In this document: one piece after another, positions 1 through 7,300 of the stretch
How positions within the stretch are numbered: the first letter of the stretch is position 1
Layout of the letters: each line of letters starts with the position of its first letter
NCBI GenBank assembly: GCA_023422735.1
Contig: JAFAGL010000260.1
Location: 1 to 10,504 of the forward strand
Reading direction: 5' to 3'
Length of the DNA stretch: 10,504 bases
Source: Pseudomonadota bacterium
GTDB taxonomy: Bacteria; Pseudomonadota; Alphaproteobacteria; Rhizobiales; Rhizobiaceae
Notes under the pieces: model-generated
Seen by the model: only the letters and a program-made list of their open reading frames with translations
Databases searched by the model: none
Told to the model about the DNA's origin: nothing
Translations under genes and position numbers: made by a program

Positions 1-642
1 AAGCGTCCCGACCTGACGATGTTTACCGACGCGACCACACTGACATCCTTGTTATCACCGGACGAACAACAGATCGTCGACACGGGACTGCGGGCGCGCG
101 GTTTGAGCCTAACCAGCGTCAACAAAATGAAACCCTGGATGCTTTCGGCGTTCGCGGCGATCTCGAACTGCGAACAAAGGCGCGTGCAAAACGGTGCGCC
201 GGTGCTCGATGCGGCGCTGGCCAAGCAAGCGCGTGACAGCGGCAAGAAGTTGACCGGACTGGAAACGGGTGAGGAACAGCTGGAAGCCATCGCGCGTATG
301 CCGATGTCGGTTCATATCGAAAGTCTCGTCGACACATTGGCGCTCGGGTCGCGGATCGAAGACCTCAACGAAACCATGGTCGCGCTTTATCTCGACGGAG
401 ATATTGCGGCCATGAGGCCTTTGCTCGATCATTTGATGCCCGATATGAATCCGGAAAACTACGCATCTTTCGAAGAAGAAATCATCGTGAAACGCAATCA
501 CGTGATGGCCGTTCGACTGAAGCCGATCCTTCAAAGCACCGGCAACAGTTTCGTGGCCGTGGGTGCTCTGCATCTGCCCGGCGAACAGGGACTTGTCGCC
601 TTGCTCCGCAATGCAGGCTTTCGGGTTTCATCGATTCAGTGA
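1..642 (+). CDS. TraB/GumN-family protein, 3' part (5' end outside window)
   Basis: The reading frame is already open at base 1 and ends at TGA 640-642, so about 213 C-terminal residues are visible. An ATG at 19 exists but has no convincing ribosome site, and the family's N-terminal part (signal peptide and the first GTxH-type motif) is absent, so the gene almost surely begins upstream. The C-terminus has the family signature: a hydrophobic strand followed by GALHLPGEQG and LLRNAGFRV, matching the 'G-A-x-H-L-x-G-x-x-G ... L-x-x-x-G-[YF]-x-V' ending of TraB/GumN (COG3735) proteins, which are usually about 290-350 residues long. Bacterial members are typically exported or lipid-anchored. A metal-dependent protease-like (Tiki-related) activity has been proposed for the superfamily, but the role here is unknown. 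The next gene lies 76 bases downstream on the same strand with no clear terminator between them. Confidence 0.8.
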   Translation, partial: KRPDLTMFTDATTLTSLLSPDEQQIVDTGLRARGLSLTSVNKMKPWMLSAFAAISNCEQRRVQNGAPVLDAALAKQARDSGKKLTGLETGEEQLEAIARMPMSVHIESLVDTLALGSRIEDLNETMVALYLDGDIAAMRPLLDHLMPDMNPENYASFEEEIIVKRNHVMAVRLKPILQSTGNSFVAVGALHLPGEQGLVALLRNAGFRVSSIQ

Positions 643-718
643 GTTGTTTCTCTCACGTTGATTTGAAACCGAATCTCTCAAGCCGCGTTAGATCGGGATA
701 ACCAGGGAGATCCGCACC

Positions 719-1168
719 ATGGCATTACCACCGAACAACGATCCGTTATCGCCGAACCCCCGTCCCCTCGATCCTGCCGCTGATCCGCTCGATCCGGTAG
801 CACCGGAAGCCACACGACGTCCTGATCCGACAGTGGTCAACAATACGACCGCGCGCAGTTCAAGCAACGGGATCCTGATCGGCGCAATTATCGTCGTTTT
901 GGCGATTGTCGCATATTTCGTCTTCGTTCCACGCTCTGAAACACCGACACCGGCTGATCCAGACACGACCACGAGTGAGCCAGCCACGCCACCGGCAGCA
1001 AGCGATGCCCCAGCAGCTAGCGATGCGCCTGCCGCAAGCGATGCCCCGGCTGCAACTGACGCCCCGGCACCGGCGGAGCCTGCTGCGCCAGCGCCTGCTG
1101 AACCTGCGGCACCCGCGCCGGCTGAACCGGCTGCGCCCGAACCCGCAGCTCCAGCCACGAACCAGTAA
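719..1168 (+). CDS. Single-pass membrane protein with Pro/Ala tandem-repeat tail, unknown function
   Basis: 149 residues. I recognise no named family. ATG 719 is supported by AGGGAG at 704-709, nine bases upstream. Residues 1-50 are hydrophilic and Asp/Pro-rich, with DPL recurring three times. Residues 51-70 (GILIGAIIVVLAIVAYFVFV) form one clear transmembrane helix. The rest is low complexity: four six-residue units AA(S/T)DAP (93-116), then three eight-residue units APAEPAAP (117-140). With no cleavable signal peptide, the likely topology is N-terminus in the cytoplasm and an extended, acidic, Pro-rich tail in the periplasm, perhaps a spacer or wall-spanning arm as in TonB-like proteins; that is inference. 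The reverse-strand frame over the same bases (688-1506) also lacks stops but only mirrors the repeat composition. A strong terminator follows at 1194-1224. Confidence 0.72.
   Translation: MALPPNNDPLSPNPRPLDPAADPLDPVAPEATRRPDPTVVNNTTARSSSNGILIGAIIVVLAIVAYFVFVPRSETPTPADPDTTTSEPATPPAASDAPAASDAPAASDAPAATDAPAPAEPAAPAPAEPAAPAPAEPAAPEPAAPATNQ
995..1138 (+). repeat. Two adjoining in-frame tandem repeats (18 bp x4, 24 bp x3)
   Basis: Bases 995-1066 are four 18-base units encoding AASDAP (the last reads AATDAP). Bases 1067-1138 are three 24-base units encoding APAEPAAP. The units differ mostly at third codon positions, so this is not a freshly expanded array. Both unit lengths are multiples of three, so gain or loss of a unit would change tail length without breaking the frame. 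Confidence 0.85.
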
Positions 1169-1193
1169 GGTTCCGGCTTTCTGATTGAAATTG

Positions 1194-1224
1194 AAACGGC
1201 TCGCCTCGGCGGGCCGTTTTTTTT
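1194..1224 (+). terminator. Rho-independent terminator after the repeat-tail membrane protein
   Basis: AAACGGCTCGC (1194-1204) pairs with GCGGGCCGTTT (1209-1219), with one G-T wobble, around a four-base loop. The right arm runs into eight T residues (1217-1224). It lies 26 bases after the stop at 1168 and just beyond the end of the convergent LysR gene (1232). On the reverse strand the hairpin is not followed by a good T run, so it mainly serves the + strand. Confidence 0.88.
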
Positions 1225-1231
1225 GTGGCAA

Positions 1232-2113
1232 TTACAAAAAGCGGGAGCGCTCCTTTTCGACCGCTTTTTGAATGAAAGCTGATACCACCTGCACCTTGCG
1301 TACGGTGCGAACGGAATCGTGATAAACCAGCCAATAAGCGCGCCTGATCGGCGAAGTGATTGGGACGGGAACGAGATCAGAAAAATCGCGCGCGATGAAT
1401 GTGTGCAAAATGCCGATGCCGGCATTGGCGCGCACCGCTTCGACCTGCCCCAAAGCCGAGGAAATGCCGAAGCGCGCGACCCAGTCGGGTGTGATTTCCG
1501 GGGCATAATTCAAGGATGGGCTCGCGATCAGATCGTTGACCGCGCCGATCAAGCGGTGGTCGCTCAGTTCCGCCACGCTTTTCGGCAATCCGTATTGGCT
1601 TGCATACTCGGCGCCCGCATAAAGCGAGAGCGAATAATCAACCAGCTTGCCCGCCACCAAACGGCCTTCCACCGGCCGATCCACGGTAATCGCTATATCG
1701 GCTTCGCGGCGCGACAGGGAGAAGGATCGCGGCACCGGCACCAATTGAATTTCAAGCTGCGGATGGCGCGCGATCAGTTCGCCCAGTCTCGATGCCAGAA
1801 AGGCCACTCCAAACCCGTCCGGCGCGCCGATCCGCACAGGGCCGGAAACGTCCTCCTCCTCCCCCGACAGTTCGGCACGTGCTGCAATCAGATCTGCTTC
1901 CATGCGCTCGGCGACAATAAGAAACCGTTCGCCGGCCGGTGTCAGGACCGTCCCACTCGTCATGCGCCGAAACAGCGGGCTTTTGACATCCGATTCGAGC
2001 GCGGCTACCCGGCGCGAAACCGTCGCATGGTTGATGCCAAGCCGCTTTGCCGCGCCCAGGATCTGGCTTGCGCGGGCCACGGCCAGAAAAATTCGTATGT
2101 CGTCCCAATTCAT
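1232..2113 (-). CDS. LysR-family transcriptional regulator
   Basis: 293 residues, the usual LTTR length. The N-terminus has the standard winged helix-turn-helix: MNWDDIRIFLAVARA, then the HTH at about 18-37 (ILGAAKRLGINHATVSRRVA), then ALE, PLFRR and LTPAGE. Residues from about 90 to 290 form the periplasmic-binding-protein-like effector domain (VRIGAPDGFGVAFLASRLGELIARHP is the typical first strand and helix). The gene is divergent from mmsA with a 156-base gap, the classic layout for an LTTR controlling its neighbour, so control of mmsA is the natural inference; the effector is unknown. No strong ribosome site precedes the ATG at 2113, but the protein begins exactly where the family normally does. 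Confidence 0.93.
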   Translation of the reverse strand: MNWDDIRIFLAVARASQILGAAKRLGINHATVSRRVAALESDVKSPLFRRMTSGTVLTPAGERFLIVAERMEADLIAARAELSGEEEDVSGPVRIGAPDGFGVAFLASRLGELIARHPQLEIQLVPVPRSFSLSRREADIAITVDRPVEGRLVAGKLVDYSLSLYAGAEYASQYGLPKSVAELSDHRLIGAVNDLIASPSLNYAPEITPDWVARFGISSALGQVEAVRANAGIGILHTFIARDFSDLVPVPITSPIRRAYWLVYHDSVRTVRKVQVVSAFIQKAVEKERSRFL

Positions 2114-2199
2114 GCCGGACCGTTGTTGCCTTGCGAAAATCGTAGTCTCGAAGTCGTCTGCGCATCAATCCATGCACAACGGATACTTGTCCAGTCACA

Positions 2200-2229
2200 T
2201 TGCGCCCAACGGGCGCGCAGGGGTAAAAA
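2200..2229 (+). promoter_or_regulatory. Candidate mmsA promoter with a palindrome in its spacer
   Basis: TTGCGC (2200-2205) and TAAAAA (2224-2229) sit 18 bases apart, a passable sigma-70 match (4 of 6 each). The spacer region contains a perfect 6-3-6 inverted repeat, GCGCCC-AAC-GGGCGC (2202-2216). This would place the transcript start near 2236, about 35 bases before the GTG at 2270. The palindrome could be an operator; it does not look like the T-N11-A box of LysR proteins. This is a pattern call only. Confidence 0.3.
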
Positions 2230-2269
2230 GCTGCATCTACATCCAAAGACGAACACAGGGAGAAAGTCT

Positions 2270-3766
<1,497 letters not shown>

Positions 3767-3794
3767 TCGGGTTGCCCGCAATCGGGATACTCAC

Positions 3795-3822
3795 AAGGCG
3801 GCGCTTCGGCGTCGCCTTTTTT
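3795..3822 (+). terminator. Rho-independent terminator of mmsA (UUCG tetraloop)
   Basis: AAGGCGGCGC (3795-3804) pairs with GCGTCGCCTT (3809-3818), ten pairs including one G-T wobble, around the very stable C(TTCG)G loop, and runs into six T residues (3817-3822). It starts 28 bases after the mmsA stop. Confidence 0.92.
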
Positions 3823-3995
3823 GTTCCGTCAAGACTTATTAAGGCTGATCAACAAAACGTGATGAAACGACATGGTTTCCCGAAACTTAATTTGGCAGTC
3901 GCGAAACAAGAGCAGAGCGACGCAAATTGAGATTTCATCCGAGCCTGTCGAGAAGCCGCCTTCTCCGCGCTCACGAGCCGATCAAGGAGAAGACC

Positions 3996-4355
3996 ATGAT
4001 CCGTCGCATCGCTTCGCTTCTCGCTCCCGCAGCCATTATTGCCGTATTTGCATCAGCACCCGCTATTCACGCTGATCCGTCTGGCAGCACGGTTGCGCCT
4101 CGTCAGGCTTCCGATACGCTGGCTCAAATGGATACCTGCGGCGCGCGCAACGAGATCGTGAAGAACCTATCGGCGCAGTTCAAGGAAGCGCCGGAGGCCG
4201 TCGGTATGGTCGATCAAAGCGCGGTGGTTGAAGTCTTCGTTTCCGACGCCGGAACCTGGACAATCATTGCGACCGGCACCGATGGCAATAGCTGCGTCTT
4301 GTCGGCTGGCGAAGGCTGGGAGAGCAAGGATTTCGTGGCAGGCCGCAGCGCATAA
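3996..4355 (+). CDS. Small exported protein, unknown function
   Basis: 119 residues. I chose ATG 3996 over the upstream ATG at 3927 because AAGGAGA (3984-3990) lies just before it and because it opens directly into a signal peptide: MIRR, a hydrophobic core (residues 7-20) and a likely cleavage site after A-I-H-A (26/27). The mature part is about 93 residues with only two cysteines (C48 in MDTCGAR, C100 in GNSCVLS), which may form a disulfide in the periplasm. The pattern CGxRxxIVxxLxxxFxEAPxAVGMV...VVEVF.S..GTWTI...G..SCVLSAGEGWE resembles small conserved alphaproteobacterial hypothetical proteins that I remember but cannot name. It stands alone: a terminator lies upstream (3795-3822), another directly after (4389-4416), and the next gene is convergent. 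Confidence 0.8.
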   Translation: MIRRIASLLAPAAIIAVFASAPAIHADPSGSTVAPRQASDTLAQMDTCGARNEIVKNLSAQFKEAPEAVGMVDQSAVVEVFVSDAGTWTIIATGTDGNSCVLSAGEGWESKDFVAGRSA

Positions 4356-4386
4356 GCGTTCCGCCCAGCGACGAACTGAAAATCAT

Positions 4387-5055
4387 TCAAGCCGGCTCGA
4401 CAAGGGCCGGCTTTTTCGCGATCTCGGTTGCGTCTACGCATAAAAAATCCATCAAGCGATCCATTGCGACGACAGCCCCCTCCCCGTCGCCTCGCATGAC
4501 CGCCTCGATGATTGCAATATGTCGGTTGGCAGATTGTGCCAGTTCCATGCTCTTCCTGTAACGAAACCAGAAGCGGCGACTATGCGCCTGCAAGGCGTTT
4601 GCGGCACGAACGGCATAGGCATTGTCGCTGGCCGACGCCAATGCTTCATCCCATTGCTTGTCGGCGATCATGAAGCCGAGATCGTCTTGCGCTGCCGCTG
4701 CGGCATACATCTGTTCCGACGCCTGCAGGAATGCGCGCGTCTTTTCGCTGTCGATATTATGGGCCGCCGAGCGCACCAACACGCATTCGATCCCGCGTCT
4801 TACATTCAAGACCTGAAGCCAATCACCCGGATGCAGAGGCGCGACGGCCAGTCCCAATCGTGGGCGAACCAAAAGAAACCCCTCTGTCGCGAGGCGCTGA
4901 ATGGCTTCCCGCACCGGCGTGCGGCCAAGCCCCGCCAGATCGATCAACTGCCTTTCGGTCGTGCTTTCACCCGGCTTCAACGCAAGCGTCACGATTGCCG
5001 CTTCCAGCTTGCGATATGCCTTGGCGGCGTCCGGTTCTCTCGAAATGTCATCCAT
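4387..5055 (-). CDS. GntR-family (FadR/FCD) regulator, probable hydroxyproline-cluster repressor
   Basis: 222 residues from ATG 5055. The winged-helix domain is clear: AYRKLEAAIVTLALKPGESTTERQL, then the recognition helix RTPVREAIQRLATEGFLLVRPRLG (about 45-68). The C-terminal part (about 78-205) is an all-helical FCD ligand domain. The usual FCD metal ligands seem mostly lost: the expected D..FH reads D132-KQ-W135-D136, H179 remains, and the final His region reads AMDRLM. The frame stays open upstream to 5598, but that stretch is antisense to the deaminase gene. ATG 5100 (237 residues) is an alternative start, but it would put a TGATATATCA palindrome inside codons 10-13. No start has a good ribosome site. 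Being divergent from the hydroxyproline genes, with twin palindromes between, points to local control. Its role resembles HypR of Sinorhizobium meliloti; I leave the symbol blank because orthology was not tested. Confidence 0.87.
   Translation of the reverse strand: MDDISREPDAAKAYRKLEAAIVTLALKPGESTTERQLIDLAGLGRTPVREAIQRLATEGFLLVRPRLGLAVAPLHPGDWLQVLNVRRGIECVLVRSAAHNIDSEKTRAFLQASEQMYAAAAAQDDLGFMIADKQWDEALASASDNAYAVRAANALQAHSRRFWFRYRKSMELAQSANRHIAIIEAVMRGDGEGAVVAMDRLMDFLCVDATEIAKKPALVEPA
4389..4416 (+). terminator. Terminator of the small exported protein, inside the end of the convergent regulator gene
   Basis: GCCGGC (4391-4396) pairs with GCCGGC (4406-4411), extendable by outer A-T pairs and inner T-G and C-G pairs, leaving a five-base loop, followed by five T residues (4412-4416). 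It lies 33 bases past the stop at 4355. On the opposite strand the same bases encode the last residues of the GntR regulator (KKPALVEPA) and part of its stop codon. Confidence 0.85.
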
Positions 5056-5062
5056 CACAGTC

Positions 5063-5072
5063 TGATATATCA
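5063..5072. promoter_or_regulatory. Palindrome TGATATATCA, operator copy 1
   Basis: Perfect 10-base palindrome, eight bases from the preferred start codon of the GntR gene (5055, minus strand) and just upstream of a TTGACG -35-like box on the + strand. GntR/FadR-type regulators bind short AT-centred palindromes, and an identical copy lies 48 bases away (centre to centre). Binding here could repress the regulator's own gene. Assignment to this regulator is inference from position. Confidence 0.65.
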
Positions 5073-5076
5073 CACC

Positions 5077-5105
5077 TTGACGTAAAGAAAAAGTCGGCAT
5101 AGTCT
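5077..5105 (+). promoter_or_regulatory. Candidate promoter of the hydroxyproline operon
   Basis: TTGACG (5077-5082) is a strong -35 match (5 of 6). With a 17-base spacer the -10 would be TAGTCT (5100-5105), a poor match; CATAGT (5098-5103) matches better but with a 15-base spacer. The two TGATATATCA palindromes flank this stretch, one just before the -35 and one at the expected transcript start, which fits a repressed promoter. Confidence 0.45.
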
Positions 5106-5108
5106 TTG

Positions 5109-5122
5109 TCTGATATATCAGA
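5109..5122. promoter_or_regulatory. Palindrome TCTGATATATCAGA, operator copy 2
   Basis: Perfect 14-base palindrome containing the same TGATATATCA core (5111-5120) as copy 1. Its right edge touches the ribosome site GAGGAG (5121-5126) of the deaminase gene, and it lies where transcription of the operon should begin, so a protein bound here would block initiation. It is longer and more symmetric than copy 1 and may be the stronger site. Confidence 0.7.
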
Positions 5123-5133
5123 GGAGCGTTTCT

Positions 5134-6027
5134 ATGTGGACTGGTGTTTATCCTGCCGTCACGACGAAATTCAGCGAGCTTGACGAACTCGATCACGCAG
5201 AAATGGAACGCTGTTTTGCGTTTCAGATGGAAGCTGGATGCGATGGGATCATCGTCGCCGGTTCGCTTGGCGAAGGGCCGATGCTCAGCCATGACGAAAA
5301 GCTCGACGTGCTGAACACAGCGCGTAACGTCGCGCAAAAAAAGCCGGTACTGCTGACGATCAACGAGGCTGGCACCCGCGAAGCCGAACAGCTTGCCAAG
5401 CGTGCTGCCAAGGCCGGGGCCGACGGGTTGATGATTGTTCCCTCGCTCATCTACCACACCAATCCGGAAGAAACGGTTGCCGCAATGCGCGCCGTCGCAG
5501 CAGCCGCCGACCTGCCGGTGATGATCTATTCCAACCGTGTTGCTTACCGGGTGGATGTGACGATCGAGATCATGGAAGAACTGGCCCGCGACGAGCATTT
5601 CGTTGCGGTCAAGGAATCATCCGACGACATTCGTCGCTCGACCGACATCATCAATGCCTTCGGTGATCGGTTCGATCTGTTCACCGGTGTGGACAATCTG
5701 GCGTTCGAAGCGCTGAGCGTCGGCGCGGTCGGATGGGTCGCCGGTTTGGTGACAGCCTTCCCGCGTGAAACGGTGGCGATCTACCAGTTGATGAAGCAAG
5801 GGCGACGTGAGGAAGCGCTGGCGATTTATCGGTGGTTCCGCCCGCTGCTCGACCTCGACGTTTCCACCTATCTCGTCCAGAATATCAAGCTTGCGGAAGT
5901 TCATGCGATGGGTACAAATGACCGCGTGCGTCGCCCCCGCATGCCCCTGCGCGGCGAGCGCCGGAATGAGGTTGATCAGATTGTGAAAAAAGCCCTCGCG
6001 GCGCGGCCCACTCTGCCGAGCTTTTGA
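5134..6027 (+). CDS. hypD: DapA-family 1-pyrroline-4-hydroxy-2-carboxylate deaminase (probable)
   Basis: 297 residues, a full-length DHDPS/N-acetylneuraminate-lyase family (beta/alpha)8 enzyme. The Schiff-base lysine is K160 in FVAVKESS and the partner tyrosine is Y132 in VMIYSNR. The substrate loop that reads GTTGE in true DHDPS reads GSLGE here (43-47), so this is unlikely to be lysine-pathway DapA. Next to a hydroxyproline epimerase and a D-amino-acid dehydrogenase, the expected reaction is deamination and dehydration of 1-pyrroline-4-hydroxy-2-carboxylate to 2-oxoglutarate semialdehyde and ammonia, in the cytoplasm. Start ATG 5134 is fixed by GAGGAG at 5121-5126. It is the first gene of a three-gene operon, 12 bases before the next, and is probably controlled through the palindromes upstream. 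Family certain; substrate inferred from context. Confidence 0.88.
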   Translation: MWTGVYPAVTTKFSELDELDHAEMERCFAFQMEAGCDGIIVAGSLGEGPMLSHDEKLDVLNTARNVAQKKPVLLTINEAGTREAEQLAKRAAKAGADGLMIVPSLIYHTNPEETVAAMRAVAAAADLPVMIYSNRVAYRVDVTIEIMEELARDEHFVAVKESSDDIRRSTDIINAFGDRFDLFTGVDNLAFEALSVGAVGWVAGLVTAFPRETVAIYQLMKQGRREEALAIYRWFRPLLDLDVSTYLVQNIKLAEVHAMGTNDRVRRPRMPLRGERRNEVDQIVKKALAARPTLPSF

Positions 6028-6039
6028 TTGGAATAATCG

Positions 6040-7287
6040 ATGAGTGCCGCAATTTCCGACGACATCGCGATCATCGGCGGCGGCATCATCGGCATTTGCG
6101 CGGCAGCATATTTGGCGGAAGCGGGGCGTTCCGTCACGCTTTATGACCGAACCGGCATCTGCGAGGAAACAAGCTCGGGAAACGCTGCCGCCTTTGCGTT
6201 TTCCGATGTCCTGCCCCTGGCGCAAAAAGGCATGATACGTAATCTGCCGCGCTGGCTGCGAGATCCGCTTGGCCCCCTGTCCATCCCGCCGGCCTATCTG
6301 CCAACACTGCTTCCCTGGCTCTGGCGCTTTTATCGGGCCGGATCTGCCCGGCATTTCGAGTGCACCCTTTCCGCTCAGGCAGCGCTGATGCGTTTGGCGG
6401 AGCGCGAATGGCTGGCGCTGATGGACCGCTCCGGCACGCGGCCAATGTTGCGCGAAGACGGTTCGCTGGAACTTTATCGAAGCCAGTTTGAATTCGATGC
6501 CACATCGCAAGGTTGGAGGGCGCGTGAGCGCTTCGGCATCAACTTCCGACATGTTGAAGGCGAGGAACTGGCTTCCTTGCAGCCCGGCCTTTCCGCCGAT
6601 TTCATCAAGGGCACCTTCGTGCCGGATTGGAAAACGGTGGCCGATCCGCAACTGTTGGGCAAAGCGATCTGGGCTTATGCGCAAAGGCATGGCGCACGCT
6701 TCCACCATCTCGGCGTCAAAGCGCTGGCCCACGGGACCGACAATGTGCAGCTCGAATTCTCTAACGGCACCGTCAGGTCCTTCCGCCAAATCGTCATAGC
6801 TGCCGGCGCCTGGTCGCACAGGCTTGCACGCCAGATTGGTGACCGCATACCGCTGGAAACGGAGCGCGGTTATAATACGACGCTACCGATCACCGCCTTC
6901 GATCTTAAGCGCCAACTGATCTTTTCGGGCGATGGCTTCGTGATCACGCCGCTCGAAACCGGTTTGCGCGTAGGCGGCGCGGTGGAACTGGGCGGCCTGG
7001 AGCTTGCGCCGAATTATGCCCGCGCCCGCGCCATGCTCACCAAGGCACAGCGTTTTCTGCCCGGTCTCGACACAAGCAACAAGCGCGAATGGATGGGCTT
7101 CCGGCCATCTTTACCCGATTCATTGCCAGTGATCGGGCGCGCCGGCTTATCGAACGTGTTTTATGCCTTTGGCCACGGCCATCTCGGCCTGACGCAGGCT
7201 GCCGCAACAGGCGCTCTTTTGCGCGACCTGATATTCGACAAACAACCTTCACTCGATTTGACGCCATTTCGCGCCAACCGCTTTTAG
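6040..7287 (+). CDS. hypO: FAD-dependent D-hydroxyproline dehydrogenase (DadA-like)
   Basis: 415 residues, a full-length DAO/DadA-type flavoprotein. The N-terminal Rossmann fold has GGGIIG (13-18), with D36 at the end of the second strand for the FAD ribose. The C-terminal flavin-contact motif is FYAFGHGHLGLTQAAATG (from F374). Expected role: oxidise cis-4-hydroxy-D-proline, made by the next gene's product, to 1-pyrroline-4-hydroxy-2-carboxylate, passing electrons to the respiratory chain. There is no transmembrane helix; related enzymes sit on the inner face of the membrane. It starts 12 bases after the deaminase stop with a modest ribosome site (TTGGAA, 6028-6033). The substrate could be another D-amino acid, but the operon argues for hydroxyproline. 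A 400-codon open frame on the opposite strand (5617-6819) is a composition artefact. Confidence 0.87.
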   Translation: MSAAISDDIAIIGGGIIGICAAAYLAEAGRSVTLYDRTGICEETSSGNAAAFAFSDVLPLAQKGMIRNLPRWLRDPLGPLSIPPAYLPTLLPWLWRFYRAGSARHFECTLSAQAALMRLAEREWLALMDRSGTRPMLREDGSLELYRSQFEFDATSQGWRARERFGINFRHVEGEELASLQPGLSADFIKGTFVPDWKTVADPQLLGKAIWAYAQRHGARFHHLGVKALAHGTDNVQLEFSNGTVRSFRQIVIAAGAWSHRLARQIGDRIPLETERGYNTTLPITAFDLKRQLIFSGDGFVITPLETGLRVGGAVELGGLELAPNYARARAMLTKAQRFLPGLDTSNKREWMGFRPSLPDSLPVIGRAGLSNVFYAFGHGHLGLTQAAATGALLRDLIFDKQPSLDLTPFRANRF

Positions 7288-7300
7288 GACAAACCAGATC

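Noticed and set aside
688..1506. 272-codon minus-strand frame with Gly/Ala/Ser repeats
   Set aside because: The repeats are the reverse reading of the Pro/Ala repeat tail, and the frame also overlaps the LysR gene. The + strand frame has a ribosome site, a membrane helix and a terminator.
1319..2269. Upstream extension of the mmsA frame to an 815-codon reading frame
   Set aside because: This stretch is antisense to the LysR gene and shows no family similarity. MmsA homology and the ribosome site begin at GTG 2270.
5101..5598. Upstream extension of the GntR frame to a 403-codon reading frame
   Set aside because: It runs antisense through the deaminase gene and across both operators; the GntR fold begins just after the 5055 start.
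5617..6819. 400-codon open frame on the minus strand
   Set aside because: It lies opposite the deaminase and dehydrogenase genes, both clear families; the composition is scrambled, with no hydrophobic pattern or motif.
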